From NCBI GenBank assembly GCA_948330435.1, contig CAOJBY010000020.1, positions 4,344 through 68,343 on the forward strand: DNA of 64,000 bases, written 5' to 3'. The notes below the pieces were generated by a model. The model searched no databases and had not been told where the DNA came from. It worked only from the letters and a program-made list of their open reading frames with translations. Each line of letters opens with the position of its first letter. Positions within the stretch are counted from its first letter, which is position 1. The translations under genes and the position numbers were made by a program. Below are positions 16,613 to 25,051 of this stretch, piece after piece. This DNA comes from an uncultured Lachnoclostridium sp. (GTDB lineage Bacteria; Bacillota; Clostridia; Lachnospirales; Lachnospiraceae).

Positions 16613-18262
16613 TTAGCTTATCCACATCCATTGATCCACATTATTCACAATAGACCAGCCATGTCCATGGGGATGCAGCTTCTGTTCCGCCACTTTAAGA
16701 TTCTCCCTTGACCAATACAAATGATCCACATTCACCAGCCAGATCCAGGGGATATCTCCCTCCTGCGTAATTCCGGTTGTTCCATCCCACTGTGCCTTTT
16801 GCCAAAGCTCATAGGATCTGTCCAGATCGCTGGCCGCCAGTGCTTCATCCATGTACTTGTCAACTGTCTCATTGGAATAAGGAGAATATTCTGCGGATCC
16901 ATCTTCCAAAGTATGATAAATATTATACAGCTCCATAGGAGAATGTGCTCCCCATCCCCACATAAGCGGCTCTGCCTGTGCACGATCGTAAGCCGTATCC
17001 CAGCCTACGCCCTCTATGGTAACTTCAATTCCCAGCTCCTTTAACTGGTTCTGTGTATCAGCCGCCAATGCCTGGCGCAGAGAGTCACTGGCCGGATATA
17101 AAAGATTGAAAGCTGCCCTTACACCACCCTTTTCCCGAATACCATCCGTTCCTTCAAGCCATCCTGCCTGCTCAAGAATCGCCTTTGCTTCCTCCGGATC
17201 ATAGTCCACTTCTGCCAAACTGTTATACCAGGGCAACTTGTCACATACACTGTAGGCAGGCGTTCCGTAACCGTTCAGAACATTGTTCAGCATTTCCTGC
17301 CGATCAAGGCCGATATTTATGGCCCTGCGAACCTGCACATCGCTTGTGAAATCATTTCCAATAGCATTTCCGTTTTCATCGGTCCCAGAAGCTACTGCCG
17401 GAAGATTAAATCCCCGGTTGTCCACGGATTCAAAGGAAAGGAGTTCATAGCCGTCTATATTCTGATCCGAGTAGGCCGCCGCCGTGTATGCCAGGTCTAC
17501 CTGACCTGCTTTTGCCGCTGCAAAGGCCGCATCCTCCTCCATAAACACAACGGTAACCCGCTTCATTTTTATCTCTTCTCCATAATAATCCGGATTTGCT
17601 TCAAAGATGATCTGCTGCCCCTTGTCCCACTGCTTCAGCATATACCGTCCGGATCCAATGGGTTGTTCCCCGTAATCAGGGCCATAGGCATGCTCCGGAA
17701 CAATTCCTACAATTGCCATCGTATAAGGCCAGATAGAATATGCCTGTGTCATATGGAACTCTACCGTTGTATCATCCACAGCCACCGCCTCTTTCAGCAT
17801 GGTGAAATCATTGACGGAGCTTGTTTCTTTCACTGTATTGTAAGTAAAGGCCACATCAGAAGCCGTCAAAGACTCTCCGTCCGTAAACTTTACATCGTCC
17901 CGAATGGTAACTGTCCATGTCATACCGTTCTCGCTAACCTGCATATCTGTGGCCAGATCATACCCGATAGAAAGATCCGGGTTCGTAACGGTCAAGGTAC
18001 TCTGAATCAGCGGTTCATGGACATGCTCTCCTGCCCCCCAGCCATAAGCCGGGTCAAAGCCTGACTCCGGTTCTGAGGTGGGGCCCATGGCTACAATCAC
18101 CGAGTCCTGACCCCCATCCTCTAAAGTCTCTGCTTCCTGCCCCTCCTCTTCCTTTTGCTGCGGTGCATCCCCCTTTGGGGCTTCCAGATTCGGACCACAG
18201 GCCGCAAGCAGACTCAAAGACATTGTTGCTGCTATTATCATAGAAATCCATCTATTTTTCAT
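16613..18262 (-). CDS. ABC transporter substrate-binding lipoprotein (SBP_bac_5 family, nickel/peptide type)
   Basis: 549 residues. Lipoprotein signal with lipobox LLAAC (Cys22), acidic linker rich in Glu/Gln (~30-55), then SBP_bac_5 domain: GLTWTVTIRDDVKFTDGESLTASDV-type core, FEANPDYYGE, VRRAINIGLDR. The C-terminus carries a histidine cluster HPHGHGW followed by a tryptophan-rich end. First gene of the importer, own promoter at 18318-18346. A nickel-type importer would suit an acetogen (CODH/ACS, hydrogenase), but a peptide substrate is equally possible from sequence. Confidence 0.82.
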   Translation of the reverse strand: MKNRWISMIIAATMSLSLLAACGPNLEAPKGDAPQQKEEEGQEAETLEDGGQDSVIVAMGPTSEPESGFDPAYGWGAGEHVHEPLIQSTLTVTNPDLSIGYDLATDMQVSENGMTWTVTIRDDVKFTDGESLTASDVAFTYNTVKETSSVNDFTMLKEAVAVDDTTVEFHMTQAYSIWPYTMAIVGIVPEHAYGPDYGEQPIGSGRYMLKQWDKGQQIIFEANPDYYGEEIKMKRVTVVFMEEDAAFAAAKAGQVDLAYTAAAYSDQNIDGYELLSFESVDNRGFNLPAVASGTDENGNAIGNDFTSDVQVRRAINIGLDRQEMLNNVLNGYGTPAYSVCDKLPWYNSLAEVDYDPEEAKAILEQAGWLEGTDGIREKGGVRAAFNLLYPASDSLRQALAADTQNQLKELGIEVTIEGVGWDTAYDRAQAEPLMWGWGAHSPMELYNIYHTLEDGSAEYSPYSNETVDKYMDEALAASDLDRSYELWQKAQWDGTTGITQEGDIPWIWLVNVDHLYWSRENLKVAEQKLHPHGHGWSIVNNVDQWMWIS

Positions 18263-18299
18263 ATGTGTAACACCTCTCTGTCATTTTTGACTCTGTGCC

Positions 18300-18346
18300 T
18301 GTCAGCTGACATTTTAGATTATACACATGCGTTAAAATGTTCACAA
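18300..18346 (-). promoter_or_regulatory. promoter of the ABC importer with a palindrome at the start site
   Basis: On the minus strand TTGTGA (18346-18341), 17-bp spacer, TATAAT (18323-18318). Immediately downstream is the perfect 12-bp palindrome TGTCAGCTGACA (18300-18311), which overlaps the expected start site and is a good repressor-site candidate. Confidence 0.65.
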
Positions 18347-18376
18347 GCCACCCCGGGGGATATTTTTTTAATTTTA

Positions 18377-19540
18377 TCACTTATTCTGCATTAAAAATCT
18401 GACAAGTTCCGTAATCTTCACAAGTTCTGCAATCTCCACATACTCCTGGCAGGAATGGACTAACTCCATAGCACTTGCCAACACCAAACCGGAAATTCCA
18501 TGTTGAAACAGATTGCTCTGATCACTTCCTCCAAAAGTTTTTATCAGAGTACATGGTAGCCCCAGGCTTTCACACGCTCTCCGAAACCGGCCCATACAGG
18601 GATGCTCCTCCGGTGTCCGGTAAGCACGGATCAGGATCTGATAATCCATCCTGCTGCTCCCTCCGGCTTTCTCCGCCTCTTCCTTAAAAAGCTCCTCTAT
18701 CTTCCGTGTCTGTTCCATCGCCTGCTCATGAGAATAGCTCCGCACCTCTCCCACCAGATGGCAAAGTTCCGGAACAATATTACTGCTGGCTTCCCCGCCA
18801 TGAATGGCTCCGATATTTACGGTCATATCTTCTCCCACATGGCCAAGCTCCATACGGACCACAGCCTTTGCCGCTATGGCAATAGCATGAATCCCCGTCT
18901 CCGGAGAAAGTCCTGCATGAGCAGCCCTGCCCTTCACTTCGATTTGAAACTGAATCAAAGTGGGGGCCTGATAAGCTGCCGTTCCCACCGGGCCTGTTAG
19001 ATCCAATATGTAAGATTCCTTTGCTTTCACCCTGGAATAGTCAAAAACCGCACTTCCCCGAAGATGCTTCTCCTCTCCAATGAAAAAGATAACCTCCAAA
19101 TCCCTGCATTCGCCGCCATCTTCCTCAATCTCCTGCAATGCCTCCAGAATAGCCGCCGTTCCGGACATGCAATCCGCACCGAGAACCGTTGTCCCGTCGC
19201 TGGTAATGCGGCCATCCGCTCCCACCAAGGCTTTCTTTCCCCTGGCTGGCTCTACCGTATCCATATGGGTAGAAAATAAGATGGGAGAACCTGGAATGGT
19301 TCCCTTGCGAAATCCATACACATTTCCTGCATTTCCTCCATAATGATTCCCGGCTCCATCCTCCTCTACAGAAAATCCCAGCCTGGTAAGCTCTTCCTTA
19401 AGCACATCCGCCATGGCACGCTCCTGAAAGCTGGGGGCATCAATTGCCACCAACCTCTGAAATGTCTCTATCAACCGTTCTCTGTTAATCCCCTTATTTT
19501 TCGTTTTCACTCCGGATAATCCCCTTTTCATGTGTTCCAT
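18377..19540 (-). CDS. M20-family metallopeptidase (PepT-like)
   Basis: 387 residues. Zn-ligand motif LFSTHMDTVEP, GADCMSGTAAILEAL, catalytic Glu in FFIGEEKHL, dimerisation domain with VKGRAAHAGLSPETG, and late ligand region GGSDQSNLFQHG. Resembles peptidase T-like / PepD-type aminopeptidases that cut small peptides in the cytosol. Lies just upstream of the peptide-type importer on the same strand; the 115-bp gap has a separate promoter. Start could be ATG 19540 or a more internal GTG; neither site is strong. Confidence 0.85.
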   Translation of the reverse strand: MEHMKRGLSGVKTKNKGINRERLIETFQRLVAIDAPSFQERAMADVLKEELTRLGFSVEEDGAGNHYGGNAGNVYGFRKGTIPGSPILFSTHMDTVEPARGKKALVGADGRITSDGTTVLGADCMSGTAAILEALQEIEEDGGECRDLEVIFFIGEEKHLRGSAVFDYSRVKAKESYILDLTGPVGTAAYQAPTLIQFQIEVKGRAAHAGLSPETGIHAIAIAAKAVVRMELGHVGEDMTVNIGAIHGGEASSNIVPELCHLVGEVRSYSHEQAMEQTRKIEELFKEEAEKAGGSSRMDYQILIRAYRTPEEHPCMGRFRRACESLGLPCTLIKTFGGSDQSNLFQHGISGLVLASAMELVHSCQEYVEIAELVKITELVRFLMQNK

Positions 19541-19681
19541 GATGTATTGTTACTTCTCTATTATACCGATCTTTTGACTCGTTGCAACTATAGCAAATAT
19601 TTTCTTCACAGCAGTTTGAACAGGCATTTTACAATATTCTACTTTTCTCTTGACATTCTTCGTTCCCCGTGTTATCTTTTA

Positions 19682-19715
19682 ATTAGATATTTAAATATTT
19701 ATCTAATTATCTAAT
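19682..19715 (+). promoter_or_regulatory. ArsR-type operator: three TATCTAAT half-sites
   Basis: ATTAGATA (19682-19689) and TATCTAAT (19700-19707) form a perfect inverted repeat, and a further TATCTAAT follows at 19708-19715. It lies just before the ribosome site of the ArsR-family gene, as expected for autorepression. Confidence 0.65.
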
Positions 19716-19734
19716 ACAGAGAGGAGGAATCTCA

Positions 19735-19989
19735 TTGAATGATGCCTTTAAAGCCCTGTCCGACCCCACACGGCGTAAGATCCTAAAGCTTCTCTCCGAT
19801 CAGGACATGACCGCCGGGGAAATTGCCGAATGCTTTGACATTTCCAAGCCCTCTATCAGTCATCATTTGAGTACGTTAAAGGCGGCAGGCCTGGTATTGG
19901 ATGAACGAAAAGGGCAGAATATTATTTACAGCTTGAATATGACCGTTTTTCAGGATTTGATCAAATGGTTTTTTGATTTTCAATCCTGA
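19735..19989 (+). CDS. ArsR/SmtB-family repressor (SdpR-like)
   Basis: 84 residues, a bare winged helix: ALSDPTRRKILKLL, recognition helix CFDISKPSISHHLSTLKAAGLV and wing DERKGQNIIYSL. No metal-binding cysteines of the ArsR or SmtB type are seen. TTG start at 19735, 7 nt after GAGGAGG. SdpR in Bacillus represses the SdpI gene until SdpI sequesters it at the membrane; here an SdpI-family gene follows directly, so the same circuit is likely. Confidence 0.88.
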   Translation: MNDAFKALSDPTRRKILKLLSDQDMTAGEIAECFDISKPSISHHLSTLKAAGLVLDERKGQNIIYSLNMTVFQDLIKWFFDFQS

Positions 19990-20027
19990 GACAACCAAAA
20001 ATGACTTATGAAAGGAGTTCATATATC

Positions 20028-20669
20028 ATGAAAAAGCAAACCATCTTTTTATTCATACTCTGTGCCCTGTCATTTATCGGACACCTGTTTGTACTTTCCT
20101 TATTGCCGGATCAAATCCCCATTCATTGGAATGTTTATGGGGAAGCCGATAACTGGGCGGGTAAATCCGCCAGCCTGTTTCTGGCCCTGCTGCCTGCTCT
20201 GATGCTGATTTTATTCCTTGTGATTCCCCGGATAGACCCCAGAGGAAAAAACTATGAAAAGCACCAAAAGGCCTATCAGGTCTTTATCACCGTTATGATT
20301 ATTTTTCTAAATATTATCCTTTGGATCACCAATGCCGCCGGTTTGGGCTATCCGGTCCCCATAGGACGTCTGGTTCCCATAGGCTGCGGCCTTATCCTGA
20401 TAGCCGTCGGCAACTACATGCCTCAGCTTCGCACCAATTATACCATGGGAATCAAGAATCCCTGGACCCTGGAAAGCGAATGGGTATGGAGAAAGACTCA
20501 TGCCATGGGCGGAATTGTCTTCTGCATTATGGGATTTGTCATGATATTAAATGGCTTCTTTCCTGCCGACTGGATGGCAAAGATTTCCCTTGGTTCCATT
20601 CTTCTGGGCGTATTGGGGCTTGAAGTGTATTCTTACCTGTTGTACCGAAAATGGAAATCCAACAGTTAG
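20028..20669 (+). CDS. SdpI-family membrane protein
   Basis: 213 residues, about six membrane segments. DUF1648 start (PDQIPIHWNVYGEADNWAGK) and SdpI core (NYTMGIKNPWTLESEWVWRKTH). In Bacillus SdpI gives immunity to the SdpC toxin and senses it together with SdpR. ATG 20028 has GGAG 11 nt upstream; the frame extends nine codons further but without a ribosome site. No sdpA/B/C-like toxin gene is visible nearby, so this may be an orphan immunity or stress protein. Confidence 0.85.
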   Translation: MKKQTIFLFILCALSFIGHLFVLSLLPDQIPIHWNVYGEADNWAGKSASLFLALLPALMLILFLVIPRIDPRGKNYEKHQKAYQVFITVMIIFLNIILWITNAAGLGYPVPIGRLVPIGCGLILIAVGNYMPQLRTNYTMGIKNPWTLESEWVWRKTHAMGGIVFCIMGFVMILNGFFPADWMAKISLGSILLGVLGLEVYSYLLYRKWKSNS

Positions 20670-20740
20670 GATGTTTATAGACAAATCTCACATTTTATTA
20701 TATATTATTCTTAAAACATTCTACTTTGAGGGGGAATAAT

Positions 20741-21838
20741 ATGTTAGAGACACTAAGGAGCAAAGCAAGGAAGTCAAACATCTGGCGAATCGTCTTATCC
20801 ATTGTCGGCATTGTGATACTGCTGGCCATTACAAAGTTCGCCATCTTTGATGTCATTACGGGGCCAACCCATATGGACATCACCCAGGATCCGGCATCCT
20901 ATGAGGGCAAGTATGTAACCATTGACGCAGACTTTTTCCTGTACGATTACATCGAGCACTCTACCACCACCAAAAAGAAATACGGCGGCAGCTCAACCTC
21001 TATTGACGGATACAGCTATATTGCGTTCCAATGGGTGGATGATTACGAAAATGATACTTCCATCTGGTATTTTTACAGTGTTTTTCTGAAGAAAGACAAA
21101 CAACTGGAAATGAATTCCAAGATAGACCAGGCATTTGCCTTTCTGACCGACGAGACGGGAAGTACAGCTCCACCGGAACCGGTTACAGTCACCGGTGTCT
21201 GGAATAAAATGGATTCCCAGACAGAACGGTATTTCAGGGAATCCCTGGCAGAATTAAATATTGAGGAAACCGATCTGGATCTGTTTTATTTTTATGAGCT
21301 GGATACGAAAAATATCGGCGGTGTAAACGCCCTGTTTTTCTGGGTTATGATGGCCGGTGCCGTCCTGCTCCTTGTATTTGCCGGTTTAAGTGTTGCCGGC
21401 CTTTTCAGTGATTCCTATTTAAAGGCTATCCAACAGTATCTCCAGAGAGACAGTTCTGTTTCCATGGCAACCATCGAGGAGGACTTCGGCAAGGCACAGC
21501 TTATTGGGTCCGAGGTCTGGGTTGGAAAAAGGTGGACCATCTACATGCAGGGCAACAAGGCTAAGATTCTGGCCAATAAGGATCTGGTCTGGGGATATTA
21601 CTTCCGGCGTACCGGACGGAACAGCGTAAGCGAGATGCGTCTCTTTACCAGAGAAAAGAATATGTTCGGCATCAATTTGTCTGAGAACAACACCCAGGAA
21701 GCCTTAAAGATCTACACAGCCGAACAGCCCCATATGGTGATTGGCTACAGTAAGGAACTGGAAAAGATGTATAACAAAGATTTCAATGCATTTTTGGGAT
21801 TGAGATACAATTCTGCTCCAAACGAAACTGAATTCTAA
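20741..21838 (+). CDS. membrane protein of unknown function, two transmembrane segments
   Basis: 365 residues, not recognised with certainty. A membrane helix at ~14-32, an extracellular region of ~160 residues containing a Lys/Ser/Thr-rich turn and an acidic stretch, a second helix near 200-220, then a ~140-residue cytosolic tail (IGSEVWVGKRWTIYMQGNKA). Strong site GAGGGGG 8 nt before ATG 20741. Follows the SdpR/SdpI-like pair by 71 bp on the same strand and may share its transcript. Function not assigned. Confidence 0.7.
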   Translation: MLETLRSKARKSNIWRIVLSIVGIVILLAITKFAIFDVITGPTHMDITQDPASYEGKYVTIDADFFLYDYIEHSTTTKKKYGGSSTSIDGYSYIAFQWVDDYENDTSIWYFYSVFLKKDKQLEMNSKIDQAFAFLTDETGSTAPPEPVTVTGVWNKMDSQTERYFRESLAELNIEETDLDLFYFYELDTKNIGGVNALFFWVMMAGAVLLLVFAGLSVAGLFSDSYLKAIQQYLQRDSSVSMATIEEDFGKAQLIGSEVWVGKRWTIYMQGNKAKILANKDLVWGYYFRRTGRNSVSEMRLFTREKNMFGINLSENNTQEALKIYTAEQPHMVIGYSKELEKMYNKDFNAFLGLRYNSAPNETEF

Positions 21839-21852
21839 ACGAGGACAAAAGT

Positions 21853-21905
21853 TCTTTCCGATATCCTGTGTACGGCAAACCGTCCGGACACAGGATACGG
21901 AAAAG
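21853..21905. terminator. hairpin between convergent genes, related to the palindrome at 2964-3194
   Basis: CTTTCCGATATCCTGTGTACGG pairs with CCG..ACACAGGATACGGAAAAG around a short CAAA loop. The right arm CCGTCCGGACACAGGATACG is about 80% identical to the right arm of the 2964-3194 palindrome. Confidence 0.6.
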
Positions 21906-21919
21906 ATTTCTATTCTGTT

Positions 21920-22501
21920 TCAGCTTTCATATTCCATGATTTCATTGACGCACCCGTCCGCACCATAGGAAAAATGTATGACCTGGCTCTCGCCGTATTC
22001 CTCTGTCATTTTCTGATACTCTTCTTCATTTGACTCCGTTTTCTCTCCGTCTGTCACAGCCGTATAATGCTCATTCCCATTCTCGTCATACTCGATGTAG
22101 ACTCCCTTTTTCAGATAAAGCTCCATGTCTTTTTCAGAAATCCCATATTTTTCTATGTGATGTCCGGATGCCGCAAAAATACCATCCTTGGAAAAGGATA
22201 TGGGGTAGGCCGTTCCATCGCTCATGATTGTCCCCAGACTTACAATCTCATCATTTCCGTAATAATATACCGTACAGTAAATGGCCCCCTGCCGTTCTGT
22301 TCCCGTATCATACAAACCGTCTGAGGATACCATCACATAATCCTTATAATCCATATCCAGGAATGCATAAGCTTCCTCGTCTCCCAATTCCCCCACTTTC
22401 GGCCCATAGGGATTCTCTTCTTTCTGCCCGCCCTTGCAGGAAGTCAGGCACAGGACCATTATCACCAGTCCCGCTATGACAGCTTTTCTCTTATGATTCA
22501 T
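21920..22501 (-). CDS. putative lipoprotein of unknown function
   Basis: 193 residues from ATG 22501. N-terminus NHKRKAVIAGLVIMVLCLTSC is a lipoprotein signal with the lipobox ending at Cys21. The mature part is acidic, with repeated Tyr/Asp-rich strands (AYAFLDMDYKDYVMVS, YIEYDENGNEH). The gene overlaps the end of the upstream XRE regulator by 11 bp; its ribosome site AAAGGAG is inside that gene. No family recognised. Confidence 0.7.
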   Translation of the reverse strand: MNHKRKAVIAGLVIMVLCLTSCKGGQKEENPYGPKVGELGDEEAYAFLDMDYKDYVMVSSDGLYDTGTERQGAIYCTVYYYGNDEIVSLGTIMSDGTAYPISFSKDGIFAASGHHIEKYGISEKDMELYLKKGVYIEYDENGNEHYTAVTDGEKTESNEEEYQKMTEEYGESQVIHFSYGADGCVNEIMEYES

Positions 22502-23012
22502 CTTCCTTTTTCTCCTTTCGTCTTTCAATCACGTAAGCCATACTCAAAATAGCTCCCACAACAACCAGAAAAATGGCAGGGGCCATAAGTCTTCCGTAGT
22601 TAACAGGGGCACTTGCATACTGGCCCACGGCTATATAGCGGTACAGCATGTACTGGATACTTTCGGTGGTGTTTTCAAGTGCGACAACAAACAAGGTGCC
22701 CAATACTCCAATCATGAGAAAAAACATGCCCCCAAGCAGCAATATTGTCTGCTTTTGATTCCTCTGATTTATCTTTATCATATCCTGGAGTGAAATTTTC
22801 TCTTCTTTCACAGACTGCCCTCCTTTCAGAAAATCGTCCAAAGAAATCTCAAACAACCGGCAGAAAGCAATTGCACTTTCCAAATCCGGTGAGGAAAGTT
22901 CTTTTTCCCATTTTGAAATCGTCTGCCTTGATACATTCATTTTTTCGGCAAGCTCCTCCTGGGTCATACCTGCCATCTTTCGGATCTTTTTTATTTTTTC
23001 TCCTACATTCAT
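22491..23012 (-). CDS. XRE-family regulator with C-terminal membrane segments
   Basis: 173 residues. HTH_3 domain at 1-60 (KIRKMAGMTQEELAEKMNVSRQTISKWE), linker, then two hydrophobic stretches (TILLLGGMFFLMIGVLGTLFV and FLVVVGAILSMAYV) and a Lys/Glu-rich tail. A DNA-binding domain tethered to the membrane suggests sensing of an envelope signal, presumably via the co-transcribed lipoprotein. GGAGG precedes ATG 23012. Pair function is inference. Confidence 0.82.
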   Translation of the reverse strand: MNVGEKIKKIRKMAGMTQEELAEKMNVSRQTISKWEKELSSPDLESAIAFCRLFEISLDDFLKGGQSVKEEKISLQDMIKINQRNQKQTILLLGGMFFLMIGVLGTLFVVALENTTESIQYMLYRYIAVGQYASAPVNYGRLMAPAIFLVVVGAILSMAYVIERRKEKKEDES

Positions 23013-23143
23013 GAAAAGACCTCCTTACCCTTTGTCGACTTAGGGTCCCCTTGTACACCGGGGATACTTTCACCTTATAAAAAACTGCTGTTTTTTTCAA
23101 GCAATTGCTTTTAACATCCTCGATAAAAAGCTTAACAAAACGG

Positions 23144-23205
23144 AAAAAAGGGTATCGCAAAATAAGACAAACGCTAACAATCTTATTTTACGACACCGCT
23201 TTCTC
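23144..23205 (-). terminator. terminator downstream of the SDR gene
   Basis: Minus-strand reading: GGTGTCGTAAAATAAGA pairs with TCTTATTTTGCGATACC, then TTTTTT. Shares the GTCTTATTTTGCGAYACCC arm with hairpins at 4180-4260 and 49263-49305. Confidence 0.8.
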
Positions 23206-23221
23206 AAAACATATTTCAATA

Positions 23222-24124
23222 TTATAACAAAGGTCTGCTATTGCCCACGCATTCCACAAGCCGTTCCAGAGTCTTTGGAAATTCAATCCCAAATGCTTCT
23301 GCTTTCCCCGTATGAACTCGTATATTCCGCGGATTTCCTGCAAAGGCGGCCTTATTTTCCTTTAACCGTTCTGTAGAATATCCCAATTTTTCAAGAAGCC
23401 TGTAGACCGTCTCATACATATTGTAATCATTTTCAGAACCAAAATTGTAGATGCCGCCGGGAAGCCCAAAAGCTTTCCCAAGGTTTTCAACCACCAGTCT
23501 CACATCCGTAATTCCCCGGTAATCATAGATGGGATACGTCATCTCCCGTTCTTCATCCAAAGCCTGTAAAAAGGCAGTCAGAAAGTTCCCATGTTCTTTC
23601 TCTAAAAGCCGTTCACTGTCATACATCCAGCAAAGCCGCAGGCTCACACTGTCCGGGCAAAATCTTACACATCTCTTTTCCGCTTCCAGCTTCTGTCTGC
23701 CGTACGCTCCGGCCGGGCTTACTTCCTCATTCTCTTTGTGGGGATTCATCCCACCGCTTCCAAAATAGATCTGATCCGAGCTGCAAAATATCAGCTTAGT
23801 TCCCAAATCTTCACAGACACGGGCCATATACTCCGTTCCCTCCACATTGATCCGTTCAGACTCCTCCGGGTGCTCCTGACACCAGAGGGTGTCCGAAATG
23901 GCTGCACAGTGAACCGCTATTTCTGGTCGCACTTTCCCCATATACGCCCTCACTGAATCCATATGGCAGATATCCATTTCCTGATGGCCGGGGGCAAATA
24001 CCTGGCAGCGTTTCTCATATGCCCGAACAATCCGGCTGCCCAGAAAGCCCGTAGATCCTGTCACAAGGATCCTTCCGCCCCACCTGTGCATTATTTCATC
24101 TGTTCTTAATTCTTTTGCTACCAT
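23222..24124 (-). CDS. NAD(P)-dependent sugar epimerase/reductase (RmlD-like SDR)
   Basis: 300 residues. Extended SDR fold: GSTGFLGS nucleotide loop, EMDICHMDSV, AVHCAAISD, and the catalytic YGRQKLEAE (YxxxK). Resembles RmlD/dTDP-4-dehydrorhamnose reductase or sugar-nucleotide epimerases; C-terminal substrate part is divergent. ATG 24124 chosen (AGGAG at 5 nt); its A is shared with the upstream stop codon (TGATG), so it is translationally coupled to the CPBP gene. Confidence 0.75.
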   Translation of the reverse strand: MVAKELRTDEIMHRWGGRILVTGSTGFLGSRIVRAYEKRCQVFAPGHQEMDICHMDSVRAYMGKVRPEIAVHCAAISDTLWCQEHPEESERINVEGTEYMARVCEDLGTKLIFCSSDQIYFGSGGMNPHKENEEVSPAGAYGRQKLEAEKRCVRFCPDSVSLRLCWMYDSERLLEKEHGNFLTAFLQALDEEREMTYPIYDYRGITDVRLVVENLGKAFGLPGGIYNFGSENDYNMYETVYRLLEKLGYSTERLKENKAAFAGNPRNIRVHTGKAEAFGIEFPKTLERLVECVGNSRPLL

Positions 24125-24978
24125 CACTTCTCCTTATATTCCAATCCCCGTTCCCGAAAACGCTTCTCCTCTTTCCTCAAATCCCTCTTAAGCAGCCGAA
24201 TTCCCAGGAAAAAGGCCACGATGCCTATTACAAGGACTCCTATATTATAAATAAGGGCATTCATTTCCTCCAGCTTCTCAAGGATAGACGTTCCAAAGGC
24301 GGAATAAGCGTTGAAGCACAGATGAAACAGCATAGATGCGACAAGGGTTTTATATTTCAATGCCAGATAACCGCAAATCAGGCCAACCAGGAATGCATAA
24401 GCTCCCTGAACCAGATTAAGATGCATAATCCCGAAAAGTGCCGCCTGCACAACATTGATCACCCAGAAGCCTGCCCCTGTCCGTTTTAAGCATTCCACCG
24501 TAAGACCCCGGCACACGATTTCTTCCCCAACAGGTGCCATAATCACCGTTGCAATGGCACTCAGTACGGTCAGCTCTCCGATTCCGGCTGACTCCATCAA
24601 TTCATTATAGGCATCTATCTGGCCAGGGCTTATGTATTGCCATGCTACAAGGAGCAGCCCAATCAGACACTGGGCACCGATTGCAAGGCAGAGGATGCTC
24701 CCAAAAGATCGGAGTGAAAAATGAGGTTTCTCCTCCTCTTCTCTTAACTTCTTACCCCGAACAACCCACAGATAATACCAAAGTCCCGAAATCAAAAGCG
24801 TCAGAACCTGAGTAACGACCATAACTCCCATAATATTGTCCAAAACCATCTGTGCTCCTGCGGCCATACCATAGCGGATCATATACCACACGGTAATTAT
24901 GATGCTTGCAAGAAACTGAACCGCAATCATCATAAACACCGGCAAGATACTCATCAGATACCATCCTACTTTTTTCAT
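24124..24978 (-). CDS. CPBP-family intramembrane metalloprotease
   Basis: 284 residues from ATG 24978 (AGGAGG at 6 nt). Seven or eight hydrophobic segments. CPBP motifs: EEIVCRG (glutamate pair), FGIMHLNL, and LFHLCFNA (histidine). Rce1-type members process prenylated or peptide substrates and several act in bacteriocin maturation or immunity. Cotranscribed with the SDR gene. No bacteriocin precursor is evident within 2 kb. Confidence 0.85.
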   Translation of the reverse strand: MKKVGWYLMSILPVFMMIAVQFLASIIITVWYMIRYGMAAGAQMVLDNIMGVMVVTQVLTLLISGLWYYLWVVRGKKLREEEEKPHFSLRSFGSILCLAIGAQCLIGLLLVAWQYISPGQIDAYNELMESAGIGELTVLSAIATVIMAPVGEEIVCRGLTVECLKRTGAGFWVINVVQAALFGIMHLNLVQGAYAFLVGLICGYLALKYKTLVASMLFHLCFNAYSAFGTSILEKLEEMNALIYNIGVLVIGIVAFFLGIRLLKRDLRKEEKRFRERGLEYKEK

Positions 24979-25051
24979 CATGTTCCTCCTACTTGACATT
25001 TCTTAGCTGGACGATTATTTTTTTCCATTATATCAGATTCCCCGTAAAAAT

